Shown here: piece by piece, positions 35,593-44,160 of the stretch
Layout: the number at the start of each line of letters is the position of its first letter
Position numbering within the stretch: the stretch's first letter is position 1
Source of the DNA: REEB509 sp049314555
GTDB taxonomy: Bacteria; Pseudomonadota; Alphaproteobacteria; Caulobacterales; Aquidulcibacteraceae
NCBI GenBank assembly: GCA_049314555.1
Contig: JBMOEW010000001.1
Span: 62,001 to 126,000, forward strand
Direction of reading: 5' to 3'
Length of the DNA: 64,000 bases
Position numbers and translations under genes: made by a program
Notes under the pieces: generated by a model
Told to the model about the DNA's origin: nothing
The model's database searches: none
Seen by the model: only the letters and a program-made list of their open reading frames with translations

Positions 35593-37589
35593 AACTCGGC
35601 GTCTGCTACTATCCAGAGCAGTGGCCGGAGGCGTGGTGGCGCGATGACGCCATGCGCATGGCTGAAATTGGAATCAAGCGGGTGCGGATTGGGGAGTTTG
35701 CGTGGAGCAGACTGGAGCCAGAACAGGGGCGATTTGAGTGGGGCTGGCTTGATCGAGCGATCGAGGTTTTGGTGGCGCAGGGCCTGGAGATTGTTCTTGG
35801 CACGCCAACCGCGACCCCACCGAAATGGTTGATTGATCTTTATCCGGATGTTCTTGCCCATGACAGGAATGGTCGGGTCCGCAGGTTCGGATCTCGGCGG
35901 CATTATGATTTTTCGAGCGAAGTCTACAAAAGAGAGTCCGCGCGCATTACCCTTGCCTTGGCTGAGCGTTATGGGTCTCACCCTGGGATCGTTGCTTGGC
36001 AAACCGACAACGAATATGGTTGCCATGACACGGTCGAGAGCTATTCGCCAGCTGCCACGGCGGCTTTTCGGCGCTGGCTGGAAGACAAGTACAGCACGAT
36101 TGGCGCGCTGAATTCGGCATGGGGCTCGGTTTTTTGGAGCATGGAGTTTGGCAGCTTCGGCGAAGTTGATTTGCCAAACCTGACCGTGACAGAAGCAAAC
36201 CCTGCCCATCGGTTGGACTTTCAGAGGTTTAGTTCAGATCAGGTGGTCGCATTCAATCGTGTGCAGACGGATATTTTAAGGGCGCATAGTCCGGGTCAGG
36301 ACATTCTGCACAACTTCATGGGCTTTTTTACAGCGTTCGATCATTACGCTGTTGGCGCGGATCTGGATGTGGCCACTTGGGACAGCTACCCGCTCGGTTT
36401 TTTGGAGCAGGGGTGGTGGGATGGTGAAACCAAAAACCGGTACCTGCGCCAAGGCCACCCAGATATTGCCGGCTTTCATCACGACCTCTACCGCGGGATG
36501 TGTGTGGGCCGGCGATGGCAGGTGATGGAGCAACAGCCGGGCCCGGTGAACTGGGCTCCCTACAACCCGTCTCCCTTGCCGGGGATGGTGCGCCTTTGGA
36601 CGTGGGAGGCGTTTGCGCATGGGGCGGAGGTCGTCAGCTATTTCCGATGGCGGCAGGCGCCGTTTGCTCAAGAGCAGATGCACGCGGGGTTGCTGCGTCC
36701 GGACTCCTCGTTGGATTGGGCCGCGCACGAAGCCATGCAAGTGAGTGCTGAAACACGCCGTCTTGGCGAGTTGGCGCATGAGCGGGACGATGTGGCTTTG
36801 GTTTTTGATTATTCCGCGAAGTGGGTCTTGGACATCCAACGTCAGGGTGCGGACTTTGACTATTTCAGGCTGTGCTTTGAATGGTATGGCGTGCTGCGGC
36901 GGTTGGGGTTAAATGTTGATATCGTTCCGCCTCATGCCGATCTGTCTGAGTACAGATTGATCGTTTGCCCTAGTCTGCCGATTGTTGGAGCTTCTTTTGT
37001 TGAGGAGCTGAAGCGCAGCGAAGGCGTTGTTGTGTTTGGGCCGCGCTGTGGTTCAAAGACGTCGGATTACCGGATTCCGGATGGCCTGCCGCCGGGAGAC
37101 TTGCAAGCCTTGATGGGCGCAAAAGTCCTTCGGGTGGAAAGCCTAAGGCCTGGTTTTGAGGAGCCTGTGCTTGATGGTGGTGCAGCGATCCGTTGGATTG
37201 AACATCTGTCGTTGGACGGCGCTGAGGTTTTGGCCGCAACTGTTTCTGGGTTGCCTGTTTGGATCCGGAAAGGGCGGTGCCGATCGCTCGCGGCTTGGGG
37301 TGATGAGGCTTTAGTCTTTAGGCTGATGGAAGAGGCTGCGGCCGCGGCCGCCTTGAAGACAGTTCATTTGCCGCGTGACCTTCGCTTGCGCTCATCGAAA
37401 GACATGATCTTTGCGTTCAATTACGGTCCGGACTCGGTCGATCTGGCTGAGGTTTTTGAGGGCGTGTCTGGTTTTGATTTTCAATTGGGCGGTTCGGTGT
37501 TGAAGCCGGCCGAGATAGCTGCTTGGTGGTGCGCCGCAAGTGTCGACCTTGATCTGGATAGTTCACACAAGGGCGATCGTAATGAGTGA
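35589..37589 (+). CDS. Beta-galactosidase, GH42 family
   Basis: Glycoside hydrolase of 666 aa from ATG 35589. The TIM-barrel domain starts at LGVCYYPEQWPEAWW and carries the acid/base Glu142 in WQTDNEYGCHD and the nucleophile Glu314 in QVMEQQPGPVNW, the two diagnostic GH42 sites. A trimerisation and a small beta domain follow. No signal peptide, so it acts on imported galactosides. It is coupled to KDPGal aldolase (ATGA overlap) and to the SDR gene (8-nt overlap), making a galactoside-use unit. Confidence 0.95.
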   Translation: MKLGVCYYPEQWPEAWWRDDAMRMAEIGIKRVRIGEFAWSRLEPEQGRFEWGWLDRAIEVLVAQGLEIVLGTPTATPPKWLIDLYPDVLAHDRNGRVRRFGSRRHYDFSSEVYKRESARITLALAERYGSHPGIVAWQTDNEYGCHDTVESYSPAATAAFRRWLEDKYSTIGALNSAWGSVFWSMEFGSFGEVDLPNLTVTEANPAHRLDFQRFSSDQVVAFNRVQTDILRAHSPGQDILHNFMGFFTAFDHYAVGADLDVATWDSYPLGFLEQGWWDGETKNRYLRQGHPDIAGFHHDLYRGMCVGRRWQVMEQQPGPVNWAPYNPSPLPGMVRLWTWEAFAHGAEVVSYFRWRQAPFAQEQMHAGLLRPDSSLDWAAHEAMQVSAETRRLGELAHERDDVALVFDYSAKWVLDIQRQGADFDYFRLCFEWYGVLRRLGLNVDIVPPHADLSEYRLIVCPSLPIVGASFVEELKRSEGVVVFGPRCGSKTSDYRIPDGLPPGDLQALMGAKVLRVESLRPGFEEPVLDGGAAIRWIEHLSLDGAEVLAATVSGLPVWIRKGRCRSLAAWGDEALVFRLMEEAAAAAALKTVHLPRDLRLRSSKDMIFAFNYGPDSVDLAEVFEGVSGFDFQLGGSVLKPAEIAAWWCAASVDLDLDSSHKGDRNE

Positions 37590-38619
37590 CAAAGGCAAAG
37601 TCCTTGTGACCGGTGGTTCTGGATACATCGGCGGCTATTGCATTCGACAGCTGCTGGATGAGGGGTGGGAGGTGCGGACCACCATCCGAAACCTGGCCCG
37701 CGAAGAACAAGTTCGCGCCGCGCTGGGCGGGTCTGCGCTCGATCCTGGTCGCTTAAGTTTTGTCGCGGCTGAGCTGACGAGCGATGCCGGCTGGGCTGAG
37801 GCGATGGCTGGGATCGGTCTTGTTTTGCACGTGGCTTCGCCTATTCCGCCGGAGCAACCGAAAAACGACGACGAGCTGATTGTGCCTGCGCGAGAAGGAA
37901 CGCTGCGGGCGCTGCGATTTGCGAAGCAATCCGGCGTCAAAAGGGTGGTTGTTACATCGTCGACTGCCTCCGTTACCTATGGGCACAGCGAGCCGCGCCC
38001 CAGGGTTTTTGATGAGACCTATTGGACGAACCCAGATCATCCGGACACAAACGCCTATATCCGATCCAAGGTTATTGCCGAGAGAGCGGCCTGGGACTTT
38101 ATGGAAAAGGACGGGGGCGGGATGGAGATGGCTACGGTTAATCCGGGTGCTGTCATTGGGCCGGTAATGGGGGGTGACTTTTCTGCTTCCATCGAGATCG
38201 TGAAGAAGTTGCTGGAAGGCTCTTTGCCGGGCTTGCCGCGATTTGGATTTCCCCTCGTTGACGTGCGCGACATAGCAGACTTGCATGTGCGTGCGATGAC
38301 CCAACCCGCCGCCGTCGGGCAACGCTTTTTGGGTGCCGGTGAATTCTGGTGGATGGCCGATATCGCGCGGGTGCTGCGCGACGGGCTGGGGGCGCAAGCC
38401 CGGAAGGTGCCGAAATCGGAGCTGCCGAACTGGGTGCTGCGGTTGGCTTCCAACTTTGACCCGGTGGTGAAGTCGGTGGCTTTTGAGTTGGGCAAGGAAC
38501 GCAGTGTTTCTTGCGAAAAGGCCAAGCGTGTCTTGGGCTGGCAGCCTCGCCCTTACGCCGACAGCATCTTGGACTGCGGGCGCAGTCTGCTCAGCCAAGG
38601 GCTCATCAAAGGCGTCTAG
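37582..38619 (+). CDS. Extended SDR, dihydroflavonol-reductase-like
   Basis: NAD(P)-dependent oxidoreductase of 345 aa. Cofactor motif VTGGSGYIGGYCIRQLLDEG is at the N-terminus, with basic residues in VRTTIRNLAREE that suggest NADPH. The active site has Ser/Thr in VVVTSSTASVTYG and YIRSK (Y-x-x-x-K). It fits the aldehyde/ketone reductase group around dihydroflavonol 4-reductase. It overlaps the end of the beta-galactosidase gene by 8 nt, so it may reduce or epimerise a sugar or aldehyde in the same route; substrate unknown. Confidence 0.9.
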   Translation: MSDKGKVLVTGGSGYIGGYCIRQLLDEGWEVRTTIRNLAREEQVRAALGGSALDPGRLSFVAAELTSDAGWAEAMAGIGLVLHVASPIPPEQPKNDDELIVPAREGTLRALRFAKQSGVKRVVVTSSTASVTYGHSEPRPRVFDETYWTNPDHPDTNAYIRSKVIAERAAWDFMEKDGGGMEMATVNPGAVIGPVMGGDFSASIEIVKKLLEGSLPGLPRFGFPLVDVRDIADLHVRAMTQPAAVGQRFLGAGEFWWMADIARVLRDGLGAQARKVPKSELPNWVLRLASNFDPVVKSVAFELGKERSVSCEKAKRVLGWQPRPYADSILDCGRSLLSQGLIKGV

Positions 38620-38661
38620 ACCCCGGTTTTTGGACGGCCAATTGCAAAAAGTTTCGTAGGT

Positions 38662-38688
38662 TGTCGAAATGGCGGACCCTTGATCGTC
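38662..38688 (+). promoter_or_regulatory. Candidate ECF42-type promoter
   Basis: TGTCGA (38662-38667) and CGTC (38685-38688) are separated by 17 nt and end 52 nt before the DGPF/YciI gene. From memory this -35/-10 pair resembles the promoter class assigned to ECF42 sigma factors, and the adjacent sigma gene is of that class. AAGGAG near 38727-38732 is the RBS of the first gene. Autoregulation is inferred. Confidence 0.6.
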
Positions 38689-38740
38689 TTTGGAGCAGGT
38701 CGCAGGATCAGCTTGCGGCCGAAGTGAAGGAGTTCAAGTC

Positions 38741-39094
38741 ATGCAAGTCATGTTGCTGTTGTATGGCGATGAAGCGGCCTGGGCGGCCAAGACGCCCGAA
38801 GAAGTCGCGGCTTCGATTGAGCCATATTTTGCATACACCAAGATGCTTCGTGAGGGGGGCTATCTTGTGTCTGGTGATGAGCTGGCCCCCGGAGCCACAG
38901 CGAAGACCGTTCGCCTTAAAGGGGGCGTGAGCGTGCTAGACGGTCCGTATGCGGACACCAAAGAGCAGTTGGGCGGATACTACGTACTTAAGGTGGCGGA
39001 CATGGATGAGGCTGTTCGCCTTGCAAAGCTATGTCCGCAGGCGAACGATGGGATCGTAGAGATCCGGCCTGTTATTTTACATGACGGGATGTGA
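38741..39094 (+). CDS. DGPF/YciI-family protein
   Basis: Small cytoplasmic protein of 117 aa with the YCII-related ferredoxin-like fold: MQVMLLLYGDEAAW at the start and the signature VLDGPYADTKEQLGGYYVLK. DGPF proteins are the usual partner of ECF42 sigma factors; their enzymatic role is not settled. Start ATG 38741 has AAGGAG upstream. Its end overlaps the start of the sigma factor gene by 14 nt. Confidence 0.92.
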   Translation: MQVMLLLYGDEAAWAAKTPEEVAASIEPYFAYTKMLREGGYLVSGDELAPGATAKTVRLKGGVSVLDGPYADTKEQLGGYYVLKVADMDEAVRLAKLCPQANDGIVEIRPVILHDGM

Positions 39095-40304
39095 GCCTGG
39101 TCCAGATGCGATAGAACGCGCGGCGCGGGAAAGCTACGGCAAGCTCCTGTCGCACTTGGCCGCGCGTTTTCGCGACATCGCTGCTGCGGAGGATGCGCTG
39201 GGCGACGCCTTTGCCGCGGCACTTGTCGCTTGGCGGGTGGAGGGAGTGCCCACAAATCCGGAAGGCTGGCTCTTTGCTGCGGCGCGTTGGCGGTTGATTG
39301 ATCGCGCGCGCCGGGCACGAGCAGCCCAGCTTGCCGAACCTCACTTGGCACTGCTTGCTGAAGAGGCCGCGAACATGGAAGACTTCGCGATACCTGATAG
39401 CCGGCTCGGGCTGATGTTTGCCTGCGCCGATCCGTCCATCGAGCCGAGCGTGCGCACTGCTTTGATGTTGCAGGTGGTGCTTGGGTTCTCGGTTGAACGC
39501 ATCGCTCCGGCCTATTTGATGACGCCAGCGGGACTTGGTCAACGCTTGGTGCGGGCAAAGCGCGCGCTGAAGGCGGCGGCACCCGGATTTCATGTTCCGG
39601 ATCGCGCACAATGGCCAGCGCGGCTGCCCGCCGTTTTGGAAGCGATTTATGCAGCCTACGGAGAGGGTTACGGGGGAGAAGTTGATCTGGCATCGGAGGC
39701 GATTTGGTTAGGCCGTGTTTTGGTCGGCCTTGTTCCAGAGGAGCCTGAAGCCCTCGGGCTGCTTTCCTTGATGTTGTATTTGCAGGCGCGATCGAACGCG
39801 CGGCGAGACCACATGGGGCGCTATGTTCCGCTTGAGGAGCAAGATGTGCGCCTGTGGCGGGGCGATGTTCTGCGCGAAGCGGATGGCCTGTTGAAGGCCG
39901 CTGGGCAAAAGCGCTGCCTGGGGCGGTTCCAGCTTGAAGCAGCGATCCAGTCCGTCCATGCGTCGCGGCTAAGGCTAGGCGATGTCGATTGGGGGGCCAT
40001 TTTGGCGTTGTACGATGCGCTGGCAGATCTGACCCAGTCGCCCGTGGTGAGCCTCAATCGGGCGGCGGTGGTCGCGCGGGTTTCGGGCCCGGCTGCGGGG
40101 TTGGACGCGATCGAGCCGTTGGCCGGTGACCTCCGCGACTATCAGTCTTATTGGGCGTTGCGCGCGCATCTGCTTTGCCAGATCGGAGATGAAGAGCCGG
40201 CGCGTGCGGCGTATCTTGAGGCAATCACGCGGACACACGACCGGACCATGGAAGCGTTCCTGAGGAGCAAATTGGCCGCTTTGGACGCGTGTGCCTCAAA
40301 GTGA
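39081..40304 (+). CDS. ECF42-type RNA polymerase sigma factor with C-terminal TPR domain
   Basis: Sigma factor of 407 aa, twice the length of a plain ECF factor. Sigma2 (about 10-75) includes FRDIAAAEDALGDAFAAAL and PEGWLFAAARWRLIDRARR. Sigma4 (about 112-165) holds LMLQVVLGFSVERIAPAYL and TPAGLGQRLVRAKRAL. The remaining 230 aa form helical TPR-like repeats (EAIYAAYGEGYGG, YLQARSNARRD, VVSLNRAAVVARVSGPAAGL), the ECF42 hallmark. No anti-sigma gene is adjacent; in this class the extension itself is thought to control activity. It is co-transcribed with the DGPF gene. Confidence 0.93.
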   Translation: MTGCEPGPDAIERAARESYGKLLSHLAARFRDIAAAEDALGDAFAAALVAWRVEGVPTNPEGWLFAAARWRLIDRARRARAAQLAEPHLALLAEEAANMEDFAIPDSRLGLMFACADPSIEPSVRTALMLQVVLGFSVERIAPAYLMTPAGLGQRLVRAKRALKAAAPGFHVPDRAQWPARLPAVLEAIYAAYGEGYGGEVDLASEAIWLGRVLVGLVPEEPEALGLLSLMLYLQARSNARRDHMGRYVPLEEQDVRLWRGDVLREADGLLKAAGQKRCLGRFQLEAAIQSVHASRLRLGDVDWGAILALYDALADLTQSPVVSLNRAAVVARVSGPAAGLDAIEPLAGDLRDYQSYWALRAHLLCQIGDEEPARAAYLEAITRTHDRTMEAFLRSKLAALDACASK

Positions 40305-40318
40305 CGGTGGCTGGAAAT

Positions 40319-40340
40319 GCCCAAAGGTGCGCCTTTGGGC
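40319..40340. terminator. Hairpin after the ECF sigma gene
   Basis: GCCCAAAGG (40319-40327) pairs perfectly with CCTTTGGGC (40332-40340) across a TGCG loop, starting 15 nt after the sigma factor stop. The stem is strong; the following GGGCGTTTGCTTC has only a weak T tract, so termination may be partial or rho-assisted. Confidence 0.55.
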
Positions 40341-40531
40341 GGGCGTTTGCTTCACTTGGTTGGAAAAATGCGGTGTTGACAATACTAGGGTGCTTTCGCG
40401 ACTTTGGCGTAGTCGCTTCAACGACTTCTTGTTGGTGTTAAGGCGTCTGTGTTCATCGATTGCGGGTGGATTATCGGGGCGGGCTCGCGGTTAGCGCGGC
40501 CGTGACCTGGGTAGAGGGTGATGGGTCAGTC

Positions 40532-41626
40532 ATGGCGGATTTTGATGCGTGCGTGATTGGTGCGGGCGCGGTGGGGCTGGCGATCGGTCGGGCTTTGGCG
40601 GTTCGGGGGGCCAGCGTTGTGGTGCTTGAGCAGCACGCCCGCTTTGGCGAAGAGACCTCATCGCGCAACAGCGAAGTGATCCACGCGGGGCTTTACTATC
40701 CGCCGGGGTCGTTGAAGGCGCGGTTTTGCGTTGAGGGGAAGCGTGCCATTTATGCTTATGGTGCGCAGCGGGGATTTAGGGCCGAGGCGATTGGTAAGCT
40801 GATCGTTGCCGCGGACGCGTCTGAATTTGGGGCGCTGGAATCTTTGGCGCAAAAGGGCGTGCAAAACGATGTAGACGGATTAACGTTGCTGGATCGCGCG
40901 GGTGCCAAAGCGCTGGAGCCCAATCTTACCTGTTTTGCAGCGCTCCATTCCGCCACCAGCGGATTGGTGGACAGTCATCTTTATATGCTTTCGCTGCTGG
41001 GAGAAATTGAGGACTCTGGCGGTGCGTTGGCGCGGCAATGCGCGTTTGAGCACGCGATTGCTGATGATGAAGGCTGGCGTGTGCGGGCGGGGGGCGATGA
41101 CTTTGTGGTGCGTGTGCTGATCAACTCTGCGGGGCTCTGGGCCAGTCATGCCGCGCGACAGATTGAAGGGTTGGTGCCAGTGCATATCCCGCAAACGCGT
41201 TATGCCAAAGGCAGCTATTTCCGATACGCTGGAAAAATGCCGTTTTCGCGATTGATCTATCCAGCACCCAGTGTGGCGGGGCATGGCGTGCACTATACGC
41301 CGATGGCGGACGGTCGCGGCCGGTTTGGACCCGACTTTGAGATGATTCGGGAGCCGGAGTATGAGGTTGATGCTAGCCGGGCCGTGGAATTCGCCGCAGG
41401 GATCGCTCGGTATTGGCCTCAGGTGGAGCTTGATCGTCTGCTTGCGGATTATGCCGGCGTGCGGCCAAAGATTGGGTGCGCGCCGGCGACCTTCGAAGAC
41501 TTCAGAATCGATGGCCCGCCGCAACACGGCTTAGAGGGGTTGATTTGCCTGTTCGGGATTGACAGCCCCGGTCTAACGTCCAGCTTTGCACTGGGAGACT
41601 ACGTGGCGGAGCTGGCTCTGGGGTAA
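40532..41626 (+). CDS. FAD-dependent oxidoreductase, L-2-hydroxyglutarate oxidase-like
   Basis: DAO-fold flavoenzyme of 364 aa. The FAD-binding motif DACVIGAGAVGLAIGRALA is at the N-terminus. The segment EETSSRNSEVIHAGLYYPPG with LKARFCVEGKR is the LhgO/L-2-hydroxyglutarate dehydrogenase signature, as is GVRPKIG near the C-terminus. It would oxidise L-2-hydroxyglutarate (a side product of TCA enzymes) to 2-oxoglutarate. I use ATG 40532 because upstream codons add no homologous sequence. The RBS is weak. TTGACA at 40376-40381 could be part of its promoter, with a GCGAC/GTCGC repeat (40398-40416) downstream. Confidence 0.9.
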   Translation: MADFDACVIGAGAVGLAIGRALAVRGASVVVLEQHARFGEETSSRNSEVIHAGLYYPPGSLKARFCVEGKRAIYAYGAQRGFRAEAIGKLIVAADASEFGALESLAQKGVQNDVDGLTLLDRAGAKALEPNLTCFAALHSATSGLVDSHLYMLSLLGEIEDSGGALARQCAFEHAIADDEGWRVRAGGDDFVVRVLINSAGLWASHAARQIEGLVPVHIPQTRYAKGSYFRYAGKMPFSRLIYPAPSVAGHGVHYTPMADGRGRFGPDFEMIREPEYEVDASRAVEFAAGIARYWPQVELDRLLADYAGVRPKIGCAPATFEDFRIDGPPQHGLEGLICLFGIDSPGLTSSFALGDYVAELALG

Positions 41627-41649
41627 GCCTCGCAGGCGCGCACGAAGGT

Positions 41650-41677
41650 GGTCCGACGCCCAATTGCACGTCGGACC
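41650..41677. terminator. Hairpin between convergent genes
   Basis: GGTCCGACG (41650-41658) pairs with CGTCGGACC (41669-41677) in the 65-nt gap between the flavoenzyme and the DHS-like gene, which converge here. A shared bidirectional terminator is the natural reading, although no long T-run flanks it on either strand. Confidence 0.55.
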
Positions 41678-41691
41678 CCTTGGCAGACCTT

Positions 41692-42780
41692 TCACTTAAA
41701 GAGCTTTGCCCAGTTCCGGGCCTTCCGCTTTTTCCAAAAGCCGCGATGGTAGGCATCGGAAACGATCAGGGGAGCGACGGTTGTTGCTTCCGCAAACACC
41801 ATTTGCTCGAACGTCACATCCACTTTGCCCCAGGAGCAGGCTTCCTTCAGGGTGGAGGACGAACAGGCCCCGTCTCGCACATCAGCGACCGTTATCTGAA
41901 CCGCGTATTTGTGCATCTCGACGTCTTCGTGGCCGAGAATTTCTGCACAGACCACGGTGTCTTGCGCAAAGTTTTTGGGCACGCCGCCGCCGATCATGAA
42001 CAGGCCCGTGGAGCCGGCGGCCAGCTTCACTTCCGTCAGTTCACGGAAGTCTGCGGCGGAGTCGATCGTCAAGTACGGCTTTTTTGCCTTGCGGCGTTCC
42101 ACTTGGTGTTTCACCAGGCCAAAGCCTGCTGAGCAATCGGAGAACGCGGGGACGAAAATCGGCACACCCTTTTCATAGGCGCGCTGAATGAGGCTGTCCT
42201 TCTTGACGGCGTTGCCGGCGCTCAGCCACTTGCCGATTTCCCAGATGAATTCGCGGGACGAATAGGGACGTGGTTCCAACAGTTCACAGATCTCATAGAT
42301 CGTGTGATCGACATGCTGGAGCTCTTCTTCGTCGATATAGGTGTCGTAGATCCGGTCGATATACAGATCGCGGAGGATTCGATCGTCTGGAATTTCCTTG
42401 GCCTGATAATGGCGAAAGCCAAGGGCTTCGAGGAAGTCCATGTCGATGATGCATGCGCCGGTGGCGACGACGGCGTCAATCATGTTGTATTCGACCATAT
42501 CGCGCCAAACGTGCAGACAGCCGCCCGCACCGGTGGAGCCGGCCATCGTCAGCCAGACCGAGCAGTCCTTATCGGCGATCGCCATGTTCAGGATTTCGGC
42601 GGCACGCGCGGTGTCGCGGCTGGTGAAGCTCATCTTGCCCATGGCATCGATGATTTCCCGGCCGTTGATCTTGGCGATGTCGATGTGCTCGACAGGGGAG
42701 CTTAAGAGCTCCGCTTTACGATTGTCGCGCTTCTTGTTCGCCGCCTTTTTCGCAGCGATCACTTCTTTGGCTTTTGCCAT
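41692..42780 (-). CDS. Deoxyhypusine synthase-like protein
   Basis: NAD-dependent enzyme of the DHS family, 362 aa from ATG 42780 (AAGGA upstream). Bacteria have no eIF5A. Bacterial DHS-like proteins have been linked, as I recall, to homospermidine/spermidine-type polyamine synthesis. Family features: TMAGSTGAGGCLHVWRDMVE, VVATGACIIDMDFLEALG, ADFRELTEVKLAAGSTGLFM with GGGVPKNF, and SWGKVD with Lys319 at the position of the catalytic Lys of human DHS. It follows ornithine decarboxylase on the same strand, so it probably consumes putrescine. Confidence 0.92.
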   Translation of the reverse strand: MAKAKEVIAAKKAANKKRDNRKAELLSSPVEHIDIAKINGREIIDAMGKMSFTSRDTARAAEILNMAIADKDCSVWLTMAGSTGAGGCLHVWRDMVEYNMIDAVVATGACIIDMDFLEALGFRHYQAKEIPDDRILRDLYIDRIYDTYIDEEELQHVDHTIYEICELLEPRPYSSREFIWEIGKWLSAGNAVKKDSLIQRAYEKGVPIFVPAFSDCSAGFGLVKHQVERRKAKKPYLTIDSAADFRELTEVKLAAGSTGLFMIGGGVPKNFAQDTVVCAEILGHEDVEMHKYAVQITVADVRDGACSSSTLKEACSWGKVDVTFEQMVFAEATTVAPLIVSDAYHRGFWKKRKARNWAKLFK

Positions 42781-42823
42781 AACGGCGTTTCCTTCAAGAG
42801 GATGGCGACGTCCAACATAAAAG

Positions 42824-42882
42824 AGATCCGCGCGGACGCTTCGCCGAACGCGCGGATCTTGCGGGGGCTTTAGTCCCCCCGC
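42824..42882 (-). promoter_or_regulatory. Two hairpins between ornithine decarboxylase and the DHS-like gene
   Basis: In transcript order, the first hairpin has GCGGGGG/CCCCCGC arms (42882-42876 and 42867-42861) with an 8-nt loop. The second has a perfect 11-bp stem AGATCCGCGCG/CGCGCGGATCT (42859-42849 and 42834-42824) followed by CTTTTATG. The second resembles an intrinsic terminator placed 44 nt before the DHS-like start, so it may attenuate read-through and give that gene its own control. Confidence 0.6.
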
Positions 42883-42902
42883 GGATTTCAATCAAGCTCT
42901 GC

Positions 42903-44141
42903 TTAGTCTTGCGGCGTGCGGCCGCGGCGACCGTTGCCAAAGGTGACAACCTTTGGATCTGGCTTGGCTTCTGCGGCAAACATTGACCGCCACGGGCTGT
43001 CTGCGGTTTCAACGGTTTCGGTTTCGCCGAAGCCATTGAAGCGCGTGCCCATCGCGACGCCATACGCGCCAAGCATGCCGATTTCGATGCAATCGCCTTC
43101 TTGCACGTCCACGGGGAGCATGAACGGGCCTTGGGCGGCGTCGATTGAGTCGCAGGTTGGGCCATAGAAGCGGAACGGGGCGAGCTTTGTGCGCGATTGA
43201 CCGGCCGAACGGATGTGCTTGATCGGATACGGCCATTTCACGTGCGTTGCATCGAACAGATTGCCGTAGGCACCGTCGTTCAGATAGAGCGCGTCGCCCT
43301 TACGCAGCTCCACGCGGGCCACAATCGAGCCCGCTTCAGCCACCAGCGAACGGCCCGGTTCGGCCCAAAGTTCCGCATTCTGCGCGACACGCATCTGCTC
43401 GAAAGCTTGATGCACTTCGCGCATATAGTGCTGCATCGGGGGCGGGACCATGCCGGGGTAAATCGCCGGGAAGCCGCCGCCAACATCGACAACATCGACC
43501 AACACGCCGGCGCGCACGATGGCGCGGTCTGCGTCCATCATGGCTTGGCGGAAGGCGAGCGGGCGCATGCACTGGCTGCCCACATGGAACGACACGCCCA
43601 TCCGTTCATCGGTGGCCCGACGCACGCGGTTCAAGAGGGCGGGGGCTGCATCTTGCAGCACGCCGAACTTGGCCGAAAGCGGTAGCGAAGCGCCATCGTT
43701 GGAAACCGCAAGACGTACGACCAAGGTGAGGTCCTGGGCGTTGTTGGTTTCCGCGAGGATTTTTTCGAGCTCTTCTTCGCAGTCGAGCACGAAGGTGCGA
43801 ACGCCATGATCGTGATAGGCGCGCGCGATTGCTCGGCGCGACTTCACAGGATGCATGAACGCGAGCTTCGCTTCTGGGCCAAAGCGCTCCGCAACAAGGC
43901 GCACCTCGTTTTCGGAGGCCACATCAAAGCCGCGTACGCCTGCCGCCCAAAGCGCATCGAGTGCCCAAGCCGAGGGGTTCGCCTTCACAGCGTAATAGAC
44001 TTCGCCGGCGAAATTCGCCGTAAACCATTCGGCCGCCGCCTTGACGCGGTGCGGACGCGCAATCGCCAATGGACCTTCGGGCGCGAGAGAGCGCACGGCG
44101 TCCGCCGGAGTCGCGAAAGTAGGATAACGGATGTTTTCCAT
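42903..44141 (-). CDS. Ornithine decarboxylase, type III PLP fold
   Basis: PLP enzyme of 412 aa (alanine racemase-fold ODC) making putrescine from ornithine. Schiff-base Lys53 is in EVYYAVKANPS. The second-subunit active-site Cys330 with Asp331 is in RFYGPTCDSID. HVGSQC, VVDVGGGFPAIYPG and ELWAEPGRSLVAEAG are standard. The Cys-Asp pair favours ornithine/lysine over diaminopimelate or carboxynorspermidine. ATG 44141 has an AGGGGGG RBS. The transcript runs on toward the DHS-like gene 122 nt away. The upstream region is a long structured leader. Confidence 0.95.
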   Translation of the reverse strand: MENIRYPTFATPADAVRSLAPEGPLAIARPHRVKAAAEWFTANFAGEVYYAVKANPSAWALDALWAAGVRGFDVASENEVRLVAERFGPEAKLAFMHPVKSRRAIARAYHDHGVRTFVLDCEEELEKILAETNNAQDLTLVVRLAVSNDGASLPLSAKFGVLQDAAPALLNRVRRATDERMGVSFHVGSQCMRPLAFRQAMMDADRAIVRAGVLVDVVDVGGGFPAIYPGMVPPPMQHYMREVHQAFEQMRVAQNAELWAEPGRSLVAEAGSIVARVELRKGDALYLNDGAYGNLFDATHVKWPYPIKHIRSAGQSRTKLAPFRFYGPTCDSIDAAQGPFMLPVDVQEGDCIEIGMLGAYGVAMGTRFNGFGETETVETADSPWRSMFAAEAKPDPKVVTFGNGRRGRTPQD

Positions 44142-44160
44142 CCGGCCCCCCCTAATGTCA

